NCBI GenBank assembly: GCA_013397435.1
Contig: VZRG01000032.1
Location: forward strand, 588,195-652,194
Direction of reading: 5' to 3'
Length of the DNA: 64,000 nucleotides
From: Erythrocercus mccallii
Lineage: Eukaryota > Chordata > Aves > Passeriformes > Dicruridae
In this document: positions 39,301 to 51,873 of the stretch, in pieces
Position numbering within the stretch: position 1 is the first letter of the stretch
Layout: each line of letters opens with the position of its first letter
Position numbers and translations under genes: made by a program
The notes under the pieces: generated by a model
The model's input: only the letters and a program-made list of their open reading frames with translations
The model's database searches: none
What the model was told of the DNA's origin: nothing

Positions 39301-42300
39301 AATTAGATACCCTAGAGGTTTAATACTTGGGTCCTGAATATGCCATGAAGATCAGACCTTTAGGTGTTCATAGTGTTGGATCAGGGCAACTGTAAATCTA
39401 AGAAAAAGGAAAAGGCCTGGCAATGTTCATTACCTTAGCTAATCTTAGGTAGTTAGAAATTCAGTACAAATAATTGTCAAGTGGTTCTTATTGAGAAAAA
39501 TGAAAAACTAACTTCACAAATGGCTCTTGACATGCTGACCATTACTGCTGAAAGGTTATAATGGATAGTCCTGTGAAAGATTCACTTATCTACAGAACTG
39601 GTCCTCTAGAATTACAAATTTAGGGCTTATTAGGAAAGTAATGAAAAACTAAATCTGACAGCATCACTCTGTGATTGCAGCATTCCACAAGGCCCTTTTA
39701 CACTGAGAACTGTGTACTGCACTGGTCTCCTTCTCCCAGAAACACTGTAGTAGAACTGAAAACAGAGAACGACACCAAGAATAATCCAAGGATGTTAAGC
39801 TTGTTAATTTATTTTCATTTTCTAATGTTATCCTAGTGACTGCAATAGGATAATAGATCAAAATGGACTACCTCAGAGCTGGGATGAAGGTTATTTTCTA
39901 ACTGGAGTTGTGACACATTAATTTATGATAGGAATCCCTTTTCATGTGTTGCCTAGATAGAGCCAAAAAATGTCTTCTGCAGTAGCTTCTCAGCTGTGCA
40001 TCAAATGCTTTGTCCTAAACACGTTAACACAGCCCTATCCTGATCACCCAGGATGCTTATTTTCATCTTTTTCAGAAAGAAAGATACATTCCTCTTTTTA
40101 AGACATTAATCTATCAGACCTCTAAGAATATTATGTCCTTCACCAGTAAAGCTTCATTTTATTAGCTGAGCTTACTAAAAGGGTTTCCTAAGAGACTGTG
40201 AGCTTTTAAATGTCTTTGCACAACTCAGAGGTGGTATCATCTGAGTAGTGGTGGTAGTGGTGGTCTGTGCTTTTAATAAGTCTGGTTTTACTTTTAGCTG
40301 CAAATTGCTGTGAAGAGAGTAAGTGCACATTGTTAGCAGAACGCCTCAGGGGCAGGGAAGATATGATTTTCTACTTAATAGAAGAACCAGCAGGCCAAAT
40401 TCTCCATCTCTTTTTTGTTCTGGGGGTTTTTTGTGCTTGTTTGTTTGTTTATTTTTTCTACTTCTATAATGTTTTCATCAGACATAAGAAATAGAATAAG
40501 CAATTACTAACAGCACTATTAAATTGTTTATTTTAATGTTCTGAAAAGAAGTGAAAGATATGCTTTATATTTTTACTTTCTTTGAAGAGTCCACAAGAAC
40601 TCTACTAATTTTTTTGTTATTTTTGTTTGTCTTTACTACTTTTGTTCACAAGAAATGTGCCAATTTAAATAAATATGTGTTATAGTGAAGGTTGCAAAAT
40701 GTTTATTTTAACTCTAACTTGCATTGTCAGAATGAAAAACCATAAAATTATAATGAGCTGATATGGCCCTGTGCACAAACACTTTCTGAACATTTGTTTT
40801 GCTGAGAGCGAAGTCCCAGCATAAAAGAAAAAACAAAACAAAACAACATCAATGCCATTTTTAAGCACACTGTGTTTGAAGTAGATGTTTTTTTCAAAAG
40901 GTATCTGAGTGAACCTCTGGAAATTGTTGAAACACTGACCACCTGAAACAGGTTTGCTGAAGTGCAAAATCAGCTTCTGAATCAAGTATCCTAATCTTCA
41001 CAGGAAGTATCTTATTTCAGTTTATTCAGTAAGTTCTATTCAGCAATTTGTTCCCTAAAAGCTAAGAAAGTATCTGAAATTAATAAAGCCTGAAGGTTGG
41101 CCATATTTTTAATTTTCAGTCTATGGGTAAAATATAAGTACTGTTTATTAGTTTCAAAATTTTAAAGACTGAGCTAATCAAAATCAATGTATTTAAATTT
41201 CAAAATAGAGCCAGTATGTTCTTTGCTTTTGCAATAATTTTCTTTATTTAATACTGTAAACTTAGGTAGATTTTTTTCATGTTTCTAATGAACTTAGGTG
41301 TTTAGATTAAATAATATGAGTAAGAATCATTCCACCTAACATTAGTTGTTGAATTCTAAGCAAAAAGTTTTTCCTATCTTTTTAGTCACAGGGAGAAGAT
41401 AGCCATTACAGATGGCAAATCATTTCATCATTAGAACATGCTGAAGTTAATCACATGCTGAAGTTGCCTCTTACCTCTACTGACTGCAAACCAAGCTGAG
41501 ATGAGATGCTTAACTTTTAGATGGATGAAATCAAGTGAGATTGCTCCCTGACCAAATTGGTTTAATACTTTCTTGTCTGTTTAGCTTAAATTGAGATACA
41601 ATTTTCCATCTGTATGCATAGACCCAACTACAGAATAACCATTACCGTATTAGTAAGAAATACTCCATTCGCTATTTTCATATTTAATCCAAAGTAAAAA
41701 TTAAGTATTTGAATAAATTTTACCAAGTGACAAGGTTATGCTAGTCACTATTTATGGCATATTTGGCACAATGTTCCCTGATTGCAGGAAGAGAAGAAAA
41801 ATTATACCAGCCATAAAACTCAAGGTGTCATTAAAGAAAAAACTACAAGTTGAAAACCTGTAAGATTAAAACTTGAAAGATTGAACTTGAAGATCTAAGC
41901 CAAACTCTTCTGCTGTCTCATTTCACTCCTGATTAAATTTGGTGATTCCAATAATTTTGATTTAAGTCTGTGCACTCTTACATATAGTGAATTGTTCCGT
42001 TAATTTTAATGAATCTATTTTATGTGTTAAACAAAACACCTGCTTATGTCTTTGAAGAAAATAAACCTTGGAGCATAATGTTTCCATTTTAATTGTTAGC
42101 TAGTTGGGGTTTTTTTGCTATTAATTTATAGTTTCATATTTTCTTTAAAAAGATGACATATATTAACCACTTCATCTACAAGTTTTGTGTCAGTTTGTTG
42201 AAAACTTTTCTCTGAAGTGAGTCACAGGAATATTTTGCACTGTTCCTTCAACAGATGGTCTGTGAAACAGGCAGAACTTAAGGAAAGATAGGAATAAAAA

Positions 42301-43950
42301 AGTTGACTATCTGTGCTTTTATAAAACCACTTTTCAGGCTTCTAAGCCTGTTAACAGGGAAAGGGAGATTTTTATTTTTTTTTTAACTTTTATTCTTTCA
42401 GTACAGAAAGTTCCAGTACAAATTGGCTGTGGAAATTTAAGTTTATACTAGGACTGGAAGCCAGATTAATTGACAGGCTATTTGTTTTGTATTTCTAATT
42501 CAAATGAATTCAGAAATGTAGTGCATTTTGAAAGATTTTCCAGTGGAAAAGGTCAAAGGACTAAATCCATGACAGCTGACAAAATTATTCTTATTTTCAA
42601 TGTGCTTGCTAGTGTTCCTAGCAAACCTGCTAAACTTGAAAATTAAAATTAATCTACTGATAATGTCAGCTCTTTTAAGATGTCTTCTACAAATGCATTC
42701 ACTTGTGGCATTGTCCTGAAATATTTAAAGTTAGCCTTTTCATGCTGGCAGCAAATAGTCTAATTTAATGTTCCTCCGAAAATAGCAGCTGTGCAGGAAT
42801 AGCAGAGAGGAGAGATGACTTTAACAGAGGTCCAGACATGTGGTAGGCAAATGTGTAATAGTATTCCCAAAACCTCATGTTCAAAAAGTAGGTCAGGAAA
42901 GGAGAAATAATAATTCAGAAAAAAGCTATCAGTGGTTTACTATACATGAAAAAAGTAAATGAAAAGCATCAGCTAAGTGTTGGCTAGACAGGCTTCCATG
43001 ATTAGGCTCAGAAAAGCTGCAGGATGTGTGCATTCAGTAGATCAGCATGACTTTATCTTGAAAAAGCGAAAGCACCTTTATCTCTTAAACTGATAAAAAG
43101 GGATGTTTTATACTAATGACAAACAGGACTTTACAAACTTGCTGATATCTTGGTGTGGCACCTGGCATTCTAAACCTTAGAAAAAGTAGCTTGAGCTGTC
43201 AGGACTTTGAAGAGAAATATTTTTTAATGTAATGGAGATTTGATTTGATCTCATTTATGAAACTGGCATTTTTTATGATGCATCATGTGCAACCATTCTG
43301 AAAACAGAACTCAGAGAAGTAGATAATGTTTCATTTTCAGCCCACGCATGTGAATGAATAGGTCTTACTCAGCTCTTGGTTCCAAAGCAGCAGCAGCAGC
43401 TGGTGCAAGGAGCTCTATCTTTGACATCCAGCTCTGGTTTGTGTTTGCTGCAGGAAGCAGTTATTCCCCTGCCTTGCCATTCCTTGTGGAGTTCCGGTCA
43501 TGCAGCAGTGTTCTGCCCTTCTTATCTCTACTTAGTGACAGCACTTCAAATGTTTGAAAAAAAGAGGGGAGGAACGTCGTCCTCTTATTTATTTTCATAT
43601 AAATACCCCTCATGCTCAATGAAAACAGTGTGATATTTAGAGAACATGTGCTGTTGAAGTATGGGAATAACTTTAATTACTAATGCTGGGGAGTGAAACA
43701 CAACGTACCTGCAAAAGCACTCCTGCACATGAGGAGCAACATTCCTACTCCTATGTGTTAGTAATGGTTGTGACTTCCTGAGACAGTTCTGTTCATCTTT
43801 ATGCCTGTTTTGCAACCTTCTAAGCCTTGCTAAAGAACACAAGAATTTCCTGCTAGTTAATCTCCAGCAGTTATGATCTGAGTATATGTATGTATTTGTG
43901 TACGTGCCTTTGAATTGCAAATCTACTCCATGCTTTTTAGGATCATGGGG
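36311..43950. other. Unique A/T-rich non-coding DNA, no gene recognised
   Basis: No coding exon, RNA gene or transposon was identified. Open frames reach about 100 codons (antisense, 40680-40985) without family features. Small items: ATGATGC/GCATCAT inverted repeat with a 3-base loop at 37839-37855, GTGGTGGTAGTGGTGGT at about 40247-40263, and a short (CAG)4 run at about 43387-43400. Confidence 0.55.
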
Positions 43951-44090
43951 TTATTTTATGTGACCAGCATTTAATCACTATCATGCTTGAGCCTCACTGA
44001 AGTTGGCAGCGTTACAGATGTTATTCTATGTGACCTGCATTTAATCACAGATGATCTGTGAGTCTTGTTAAACATCGCAGGATCACAGAG
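43951..44090 (+). repeat. Diverged tandem repeat, two units of about 70 bp
   Basis: TTATTTTATGTGACCAGCAT...TTAATCAC at 43951 recurs with only two changes at 44021, exactly 70 bases later. The rest of each unit aligns more weakly (TGAGCCT/TGAGTCT, GGCAGCG/CGCAGGA, TACAGAT/CACAGAG). It is an old two-copy local duplication. Confidence 0.8.
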
Positions 44091-44312
44091 ATCCTATTTT
44101 AACATTCTCTAATGTAGTTACAAGAAACCTATGTGCCAGTGGGATGCATGCTTATGTTTCCTCATTTCCTTCCTCTAACTAATTAGTTTATCCTGGAAAT
44201 TTTGAGGAAATTTCAAGGATTCCCTGTGAAAATCCTCCTATTTCAAAAATAATATGAAAACATTTTTCACACATTTTTGAAGTAAACTTTCAGAACTGAT
44301 CTGATGCAAACA

Positions 44313-44378
44313 TTCTCTCCCTACCTCTCTATCTCTCCCTTTTCCTCTTCCCTTCTCCATATCTCTTCTTCTCCACTT
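44313..44378 (+). repeat. Polypyrimidine tract
   Basis: About 66 bases almost wholly C/T (CTCTCC, CTACCTCTCTATCTC, CTTTTCCTCTTCCC units) with only scattered A. Confidence 0.8.
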
Positions 44379-46092
44379 ATACATGACTGATACCTAAAAA
44401 AAGCTGTCATATAAAATGTTTCTTACCTTGACATTTCTAAAAAAATCCACATTTTTGAGCCCTTCAGAAAATACATAAGTATTTTATTTTAGCTAATTAT
44501 AGCAGAAAAACCAGTATTTCCCCTTACAACAAGACTTGTTACCCACCTTTCTTAAGCGATCTGAGGATGGCAATTGAATTTCATTCTATATATGTATTGC
44601 ACTGCACTGCTGAACCTGCGGTTGGCTTTTTTTTTAATGATTCCATATCGCGAGTCAAGTTCAATTCAGATAATGATCTCTATAATTATCATTCTCCAAA
44701 GATTTACACCAAGGCTACACTTCATGGACAGTCATTTACTAAGTTCAGCAGATCCTGGGGCTGTGCTCACCCTTGAGGAGAAGCCTGAATTCTTGGTGGC
44801 AGTTGCCTTTTACATGTGTGGAGCAGAACCTTTCACACAGTGGGCTCCTAAATACCTGATTTAGCAGTGGTGAGCATCTGCCAGCAACAAATTTCGATAA
44901 AGTTAACCTCTCTTTCTCAGTTCAGTAATCAGATGCCTTGTTGCTTGCTCCTCAAGCCAAATGTTTTTAGAGTTATTGCATGATGTGGATCAGCAACACA
45001 TACTGCAAAATCAGAAGGGGTTGCTTATCTGTATTTGCTATCTGTATAGCATTTAATCAGGTCTGTGCCATGCTTTATATTTCTTGTAAAATGAGATTGG
45101 GACATTTAATATTTCTGTTCCAAGTAGCAGGGTATAAATATTTTACTGATCATACACTGCAAAGGTTTTAACATCACTAGTCTGCATTTTTAGCACAAAG
45201 AAAGCATGCTAGAATTTCTGAGTATATTCCGTGTTCATGCACTTCGCACATTTTTAAGTCTTAGCAGGAGAAAAAAAATTATTTTTTTTGTAAGGGCATA
45301 ATGATGAGCACAGCTTTCATCTCTGGTCATGGAGTGGTCTTTGCTGATAGTAAATGGCTTCTTTTTCCCCACACACATTTTTTCACTCTTGGGGGTGCCG
45401 CAGGGGAGGCAGTTAGATCAAGATGTGTTTCCAGAACCTGTTGTTATAATTAATCGTACTTATTCTTTTCAATAGTTTTCTTCACGTTCATTATTTGACT
45501 TTACACACTTTATAGCCAATAAAAGCTTATTAATAAAAGGTTCACCTAAGGTGTGTGCAGAGTACATTCTCAAGTGGTGTTGTTGAGAGTGGTAGTGTTC
45601 ATCAGCTCTCCACAGCCTGAGGTACTCTGCAGTGAGTGCGCATGGGAGCGTGTCTGCTGCATACCCAATATCTGAGAACCATATGGACCCCCCCTAAAAT
45701 GAGAACCAGTGTTGAAATTAGGAGAGAAATCTCGTCTCAATTAAGATATAAACTCCTTCAGAGTGGATAAGAGCCTGGAGATAAAGTTGCTTAGTCCTAT
45801 GCAGTCCTTTTTCACATTGATTCATTACCTCATTTTGTCTTAGTTGCATCATAATTGTCGAAACTTACACCTGTGCTCCCCTTTAGGAGTGACTTTTTAT
45901 TCCAGCTGGACACAAAAAGCATTTTTTGGTTTTGTGGAAAAGTTAGACAAGAAGCAAGGCCAATACTTCTTTGAGTTTCTTGGCTTATTTTCCACAAGCA
46001 ACACTTATATTTAAGTTCCAAAAAGGTTTTCAAGAATCCAGGAAACATTTTTGATCCTTAGTGGGTAAAATGAAGCAGAGGCATACAAGCAC

Positions 46093-46200
46093 TAAAAAAA
46101 AAAAATGTGAGAAGCAGAAATAGGTGACAAGGAGTGAAGAAGAAACAGAAAATAAAGATCAGGCTGCAAAGAAGGGAGGAAGGTGAATGAAAGGAAAACA
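46093..46200 (+). repeat. Purine-rich low-complexity stretch
   Basis: About 108 bases dominated by A and G, starting with a 12-13 base A run and including GAAGAAGAAACAG and GAAGGGAGGAAGG. The antisense 63-codon open frame over it (Phe/Ser/Leu-rich) is a composition artefact. Confidence 0.7.
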
Positions 46201-48927
46201 TGGCAGGAGTTGTAAGTAAATTGGTGAGGACTGGCATCTGTCCATCCATCTGCCATGGTCAGAGGCTTCACTGGAGCATGAGACTAGCTGAGGTATTTAC
46301 ATTTGAGGATGAATGAATTCAAATCACAGTGAAACCAACCTTCTCGGAGAGAGGAAAGGCTGACTACCTTTGTCCATTATGCACATCTGTGTTTCCATGA
46401 TTCAATCAGATGGATGTACATGTGTCCTGGATCTGCAGTTTGATGTAATAGCACAGAATGGTTATTTTAATGATGATTTTTATTAAATGTAATTAAATTT
46501 ATTCAAAAGAAAACTTCAGAAATTGGTTATACTTGTATGTAGCAAATCAGCAATGGAAGAATTGGCATAGACAAGTAGACTCTTAGTAAATGAAGTGACA
46601 GAAGGACAGTGAGATCAATCCTGCCAAGCATATAAAGCAATTGTTTCTATCTTAATTTTATATCAAAATGGGGACTCTACTTTTAATACATTCTTTTGTT
46701 TTTATATGTGGTACGCTCCCATCTTTCTCGTCTGTACTCTCAGAGAAGACAGTGATCACCTTTCCTTTAAGCTATGTGAATTAAATAAAAAGTATATTTT
46801 TTTCTGTTGTAGTAGCAGTGCTAGCTAGTATTACTTTATCTACTTGATATTATTCAGCAGGACCAGTTGGAGCTGCAAACAAAACTGTTAGGAAGAAAAC
46901 AGGAAAGACACAGAGCAGCTTCAAAAATGAAATGTCTCCAAGAGAAATGTGAGGCCCTGTGAGAGTAGAGGGAGTGCTAATAATGGGGAAATGTCAACCT
47001 TGATCCCAGGTGAGCTAACAAGATTGTAAGGTTTAGGACTAAAAGCTTAAAAGCGCCTCTTAGCCCAGGACAAAAGAACATCAGCCAAAACTTCTGGAAA
47101 TGTTTTTCTGACCAATTGCTAAAGAGCTGTTGCAGCAGGGTTATAGTTCTTAGACTCTGACTTTACATCAGCTTCACTTGCAATGAAAGGAAAATATTTA
47201 AATAAGAATTTACAGCCTGAATTATTAAAAGCATTCTTTGTTTCAGTAGGAGTTAATGATGCTAAGTACTGAATATTCTAAATATTTCTGAAGTTCTGGA
47301 TCAAGCTGTATAGGCCAATTAATACCTTAATCCTCATTAACTAATACATTATTTTGTTGAAGCACTTTCAGTATAATTAAAATATTTGTGATCTGGAGAG
47401 AAGGGTTTTTTCCAAGTAGAATAGCAGAGGGATTTTCTTTTCAGGAGTACTGTACAGGAATTTTTCCTGATCCAAGGCAAGAAGAACTAGATATTAATGG
47501 ATCTTGCCTCAGATTGAGGTGGAAGAGTCCAAGCCTGTAAGATGGTAGGGAGAGGGGGAAAGGACCTAAATTAAAATAGTCATGTATTGAACAAGGTATG
47601 TTGTGATTTACAGTGAGTAAACTGCAGAAGGACCCTGCTGATCATCTCTTGAAGGACACAGACAGTATTTATGAGAGAGGTCTTGAGACAGAGATGCCAA
47701 AAAAGGCAGCACTTACTAGAACTCATCACCAGAGTACTCCTGATCTGAGTTGTTCAACATGTAACCAGCCTGTTCATGAATATTAAAAATCTTCTGTGTC
47801 CCAAATGGTTTTTAGTTTAATAGCTTAAGCATAGTGTTCAGCAACCATCATAGAATAAGAGCCCTGCACCTTGTTCAGGACATGTTAGGTAAGACAAACC
47901 TGTCAGCTTGGTCAGCCCTGCTTGTCTAATCATGCTTTTGAACACTAGAAGCATAATTTGTGTTTGCTTTGCTTTGGCTTAGTTCCAGTCATCTGAGAAA
48001 TGTAGTGCTGTGCTCTTTTAAGTGTATTAAACTATTCTTGTAAAGTGAATTATGCTGATAGCTTGTTTTGTTGGAGGGGAAGACAGCAATAAAAATGATT
48101 TGTGACATTTTTTAAAAAATATGGACTTCAGACATCCAAAAAATTAAGATTTGTCCAACATGAGGCCCTTTCACTTGCTCAAGTAGACTATTAGCTCTTA
48201 CCACTGGGGGTTTTTGTTTGTTTTGACATATATTGTCCCCTTTTTACAGCCATTCTGAAGGTGGTTGTTTTGTTGTTTTGTTTTTTTTAAAGTCTTAGAA
48301 GTATCATAGGGACTGAATTACTTCATATTCTTATAAACTGATCTTTGGGATGGGTGAGAAGGAGAAAAAAGCTGATAATATATGTAGAATTAATTCTGAT
48401 GAATTATTTAACATGTAGGAATTTAGTGTATAATCTCTTTGAATAATCCTCCCATCTTAAAGTCTTCAGTTCTTTTGGGATTTAACAAAGCTGGCTGATA
48501 GTACTGAGGGTTGTAATACATTCTGATATGTCCTGTCTCATTTCAGTACAGGTAAATTAAAAGCAAATTTAATTCTAATTAGCCAAATGGATTGCTCAAA
48601 GGACTAGGTCTGCAAGGTAATGTTCAAGCTTTTAATTTCTTGTGATCTGAAATTGAGGTTATATATGATTGATTATTTGGATATCTGAGAAATAAGGAAA
48701 GTTTTAAGCATGAAATGGACAGTCTGAGAAATAGTGGTATCTTGCATCCAAAGCCTTTGTAAGTAATTTCTTCTCTGTCTTGCAGTGTGTTATGACATTC
48801 AAACTAAGATGTAGTATTTCTTATCCCTTCTGAGCAAAAAGTCAGTAAGTAGCAGATCTTTTCAAGCCTGATACATGGGTTTCTTGGAAAAAATCTGTTA
48901 TGTATTTTGCATCATTTGAGGTTTGAC

Positions 48928-48948
48928 TTTTTTTTTTTTTTTTTTTTT
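48928..48948 (+). repeat. Poly-T run (21 nt)
   Basis: Uninterrupted T homopolymer. A second run of about 22 T lies at 60983-61004 and a 14-nt poly-A at 60244-60257. No retrotransposon body was recognised next to any of them. Confidence 0.95.
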
Positions 48949-49460
48949 AATTTCACTTGATTTGAAAACGCTATCTCACTAGGATACAAAGTCCAGTTTG
49001 GTTTCCAAATAATCCAGAATGCTCAAAACATAAACCCAGTAGGATATATTAGGTTTTGGCTTCACTTAATCTGTCACAGTTCATGAAGAAAATTTCAGCA
49101 GGGTCACAGAAATAAATATGCTCCAGTGGTGCTGGGACCATAAAGTGCATTATTGAAGCACTTCTGGTGAATGAAAATTCATTACGTTGTGCAGAGATCA
49201 GGTAAGGCTTTATTTTTTTCCTGCAGGGCTGCATGGAGATTTGGTCTTCCATCTTCTGGAGGGATTAAGTAAAACTGGAATAGGCACTGAAGGAGGAGAA
49301 AAATGAAATACAGGCATATTGAAAAAACACTAGGAGGCCTTGGCTTGTTTAGCCTTCTAAAATGGAGGCTGAGTTGGTTGATTTTCATGCATGATTAGGT
49401 TGGTAAATAACATAGAGGAGAAGATCTGTTTGGTATAGAACTATACTGGCTCAAGAACAA

Positions 49461-49478
49461 ATACATGTATACATGTAT
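49461..49478. repeat. Perfect 18-bp palindrome
   Basis: ATACATGTATACATGTAT is identical to its own reverse complement and strictly alternates purine and pyrimidine. It lies about 480 bases before the alternating array at 49959. Confidence 0.97.
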
Positions 49479-49958
49479 ATAACTTAAGAATACATCTGAG
49501 TCAGACTATAATATATAAAACATTCTTGGATAGCTTTCTGCTAGGTTAGTAAGACCAAACTACTGTTTGACTATCAATATTATTAATTTATGAGGGAGCT
49601 TGTGGATTATGGAGATATTAAGTTTTCTGCATGAATGAACAAGATAAAGAGACAGAATTATACCTTTGGATGATCTAAACTTTTACTGTGTATTCAACTG
49701 GATATATGAGGCTTGGGACGTTTTCTGTAAGAGCTTGCTGATCTATCAAAATTGCCACAGGTTTACTTTACCTGAGGACTGTAGACTTACACTCATGCTA
49801 TGAGTGTGTTGTACACTTTGAAGCCACCCTTCTGTTCCTATTCCATGCCTTTTTTTATCGTATCCAAGTGCCTTTCCTGTTGATTTATATAACCATAATG
49901 CATCATAAAAATTTTTCATTGCCTTTTTCTTTCTCATCATCTTCAGGAGACAGTGTGT

Positions 49959-49963
49959 CACAC

Positions 49964-50006
<43 letters not shown>

Positions 50007-50088
50007 TACACGTGCACGTGCACGTACACGTACACGTACACGTACACGTACATGTACACGTACATGTACACATACACATACACATACA
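49959..50088 (+). repeat. Compound hexamer microsatellite, (CATACA)n / (CACGTA)n, alternating pyrimidine-purine
   Basis: A 130-base array in which every step alternates pyrimidine and purine without a break. Blocks in order: CATACA units (to about 50010), CACGTG units, CACGTA units, mixed CATGTA/CACGTA units, and CATACA units again up to 50088. The long open frames predicted on both strands here (up to 117 codons, made of Tyr-Thr, His-Ile, Val-Cys or Val-Arg dipeptides) come from a 6-base unit lacking stop codons in five of the frames. Confidence 0.97.
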
Positions 50089-51773
50089 GAGAGGCACATG
50101 AAAATATTTGGGAAGGCATGCTGAGAAAGATGGACTTTATTGTAAGATGTGTGGGTGAGGTGCTGGGATTAAACAGATTTTCATCCACTATTCTTTTACA
50201 GAGATCCATGTTTGGTCAAGTTAAAGGAGAATGGAATGCAGAATGTCCTGACTGCATTCCTTAAACCAGTGTCTGAACAAATGTTTCAGGTACTCCAGAA
50301 ATCATTAAGGATCATGTTTTCAAAGGAGGTGTTAGAGGATGCGAGTAGGCACTAGGACTTTCAGAAGCATTTTTGTAAACCTTTCATTTTAATCAGTTGG
50401 AATTGAGTACTGAAAATTGAATCAGTGATATGCCTCTTTCAATGTGTTCCTAACTAGGCAACTTTTTTACTGAGATAAAGACAAAGAATAAAATTAGTTT
50501 GACATGATATTTTAAAAAGAATCAGCATCATGAAAGGATTAATGCTTATAAACTTCTGAATGGTTGGGTGATTTTAAATTATATGTTTACATATACTTAA
50601 GCTCAATATTGCCTGCTGATGTAGCTGTGGTCTAAAGGAAGGTGTTTGCAGCAACCCATATGGTGGAGAAATGCAATGTTTGTGTTGACAATGACTGTAA
50701 TCTCTTGAGTGTGTAGTTTCATGTTTCTGTGGGTTTCCGTTCTATAAAGCTGGACTAATAAATGCATGTGTTGCTAAGTCCAAAAGATGGTTTATCAAGA
50801 CAGAGAACAGTGCTATCAAGACAGCATTAGTGGTAAGATATGGGGCTTCTAGAAGATGGTACAGAAAAAACATGGTACATTAGGAGTCAAGTGTTTGCTT
50901 AAATTCTGCTCCAACTTAACTGGTTTTTAATGGATAGTAACAGCACTTAAAAACAAATGTCAGAAGAAAAAACTGATTGTGAATCCCCTGTTTCAGACTA
51001 TCACAACTGGAACTGTCAATCCTGGTTTCTGAAAGTTTTAGGCACGTGTTCCACAGTCATGTGTTGTTTAGGATAACATCCTTGGAATAAATTTTCTAAA
51101 AGGCAAGTTGAAACAAACTGATGTAGTCATGGGAAAAAATCAAAGTACTAGTCAACTACAATAAAGCCATTATGACAAAGATTTAATAATCTACAAGGCT
51201 GCATGGAGGATGCTAACTCTTCTGTAATGTTCCAAGTAACGGCTACAGCTGGCAGCAACTTCACCCTGAGCTCAAAGACGTCTGCTTGCCTAACTGCAGT
51301 GGCATCTGCATGTCTTCTGGGAGCCTACAAGGTTAGGCTTAGAGAGAGAGACAGAGCCAGTACTTAAAGCAAAAATTTGGAGAGCGCAAGGGAGATACTC
51401 ATTGAATGAAAGCAGCTGAGGCAGCGTGTCGAAAAATACTAACTCTCTTTGTAAAATATGGATAATTCTGTCTAAATCTGGGCAGTGCAGTGTAAGTTGC
51501 AGACATGGTGTTTCATTAATTGTATATTAATTGGTTTTATATTTGATGTATGATGTTTATAACTGCAGTTGTTTTGACTGGGCTTGGCAAAACTCACAGT
51601 GCAACTGGTACTAGTTGTCACCCCTTTTTAGCTCACTCCGTTAAGTTGCCAAAAATCAAATGAATGTAAGTTGAATTAGCTTCCACTTCTAAATCTGTTG
51701 TTCTACAGATAGTGTTTAAACATCATTACAAGCCTGAATTAAAACATGAAATAAATTAAAATATTTTTTTCTT
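50089..51773. other. Unique non-coding DNA, no gene recognised
   Basis: No exon, RNA gene or repeat family recognised. It contains a 9-bp inverted repeat with a 10-base loop at 50233-50260 (GGAATGCAG / CTGCATTCC). Confidence 0.5.
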
Positions 51774-51873
51774 TAAAAAAAGAAAAAAACCTAACAAAAC
51801 CAACCAACCAAAACAAACAAACAAACAAAAAAAACACACAAAAAAAACCCCCAAAACAAACAAACAAAAAAAC
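51774..51873 (+). repeat. A/C-rich low-complexity tract, (CCAA)n/(CAAA)n
   Basis: About 100 bases of A and C on the + strand, from poly-A through CCAACCAACC and (CAAA)n to an A-run with CCCCC. Only single G and T interruptions occur. It is the strand complement in type of the G/T tract at 16174-16300. Confidence 0.93.

Larger units (their letters stand above)
44091..49458. other. Unique non-coding DNA, no gene recognised
   Basis: No exon or RNA gene recognised. Low-complexity items include a pyrimidine-rich stretch (44313-44378), a purine-rich one (about 46093-46200), a G/T stretch (48260-48288) and a 21-base poly-T (48928-48948). Open frames are below 100 codons with no domain features. Confidence 0.55.

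Noticed and set aside
46450..46475. GCACAGAATGGTTATTTT, similar to the start of a reversed CR1 tail
   Set aside because: Similarity stops after about a dozen bases.
47848..47900. CATCATAGAATAAGAGCCCTGCACC, resembling a reversed CR1 end
   Set aside because: The expected GGTTGGAAGGGACC block does not follow; not enough for a call.
49746..50264. Several long open frames on both strands encoding dipeptide repeats (Tyr-Thr, His-Ile/His-Val, Val-Cys, Val-Tyr)
   Set aside because: They are produced by the hexamer microsatellite at 49959-50088, whose unit lacks stops in most frames; not genes.
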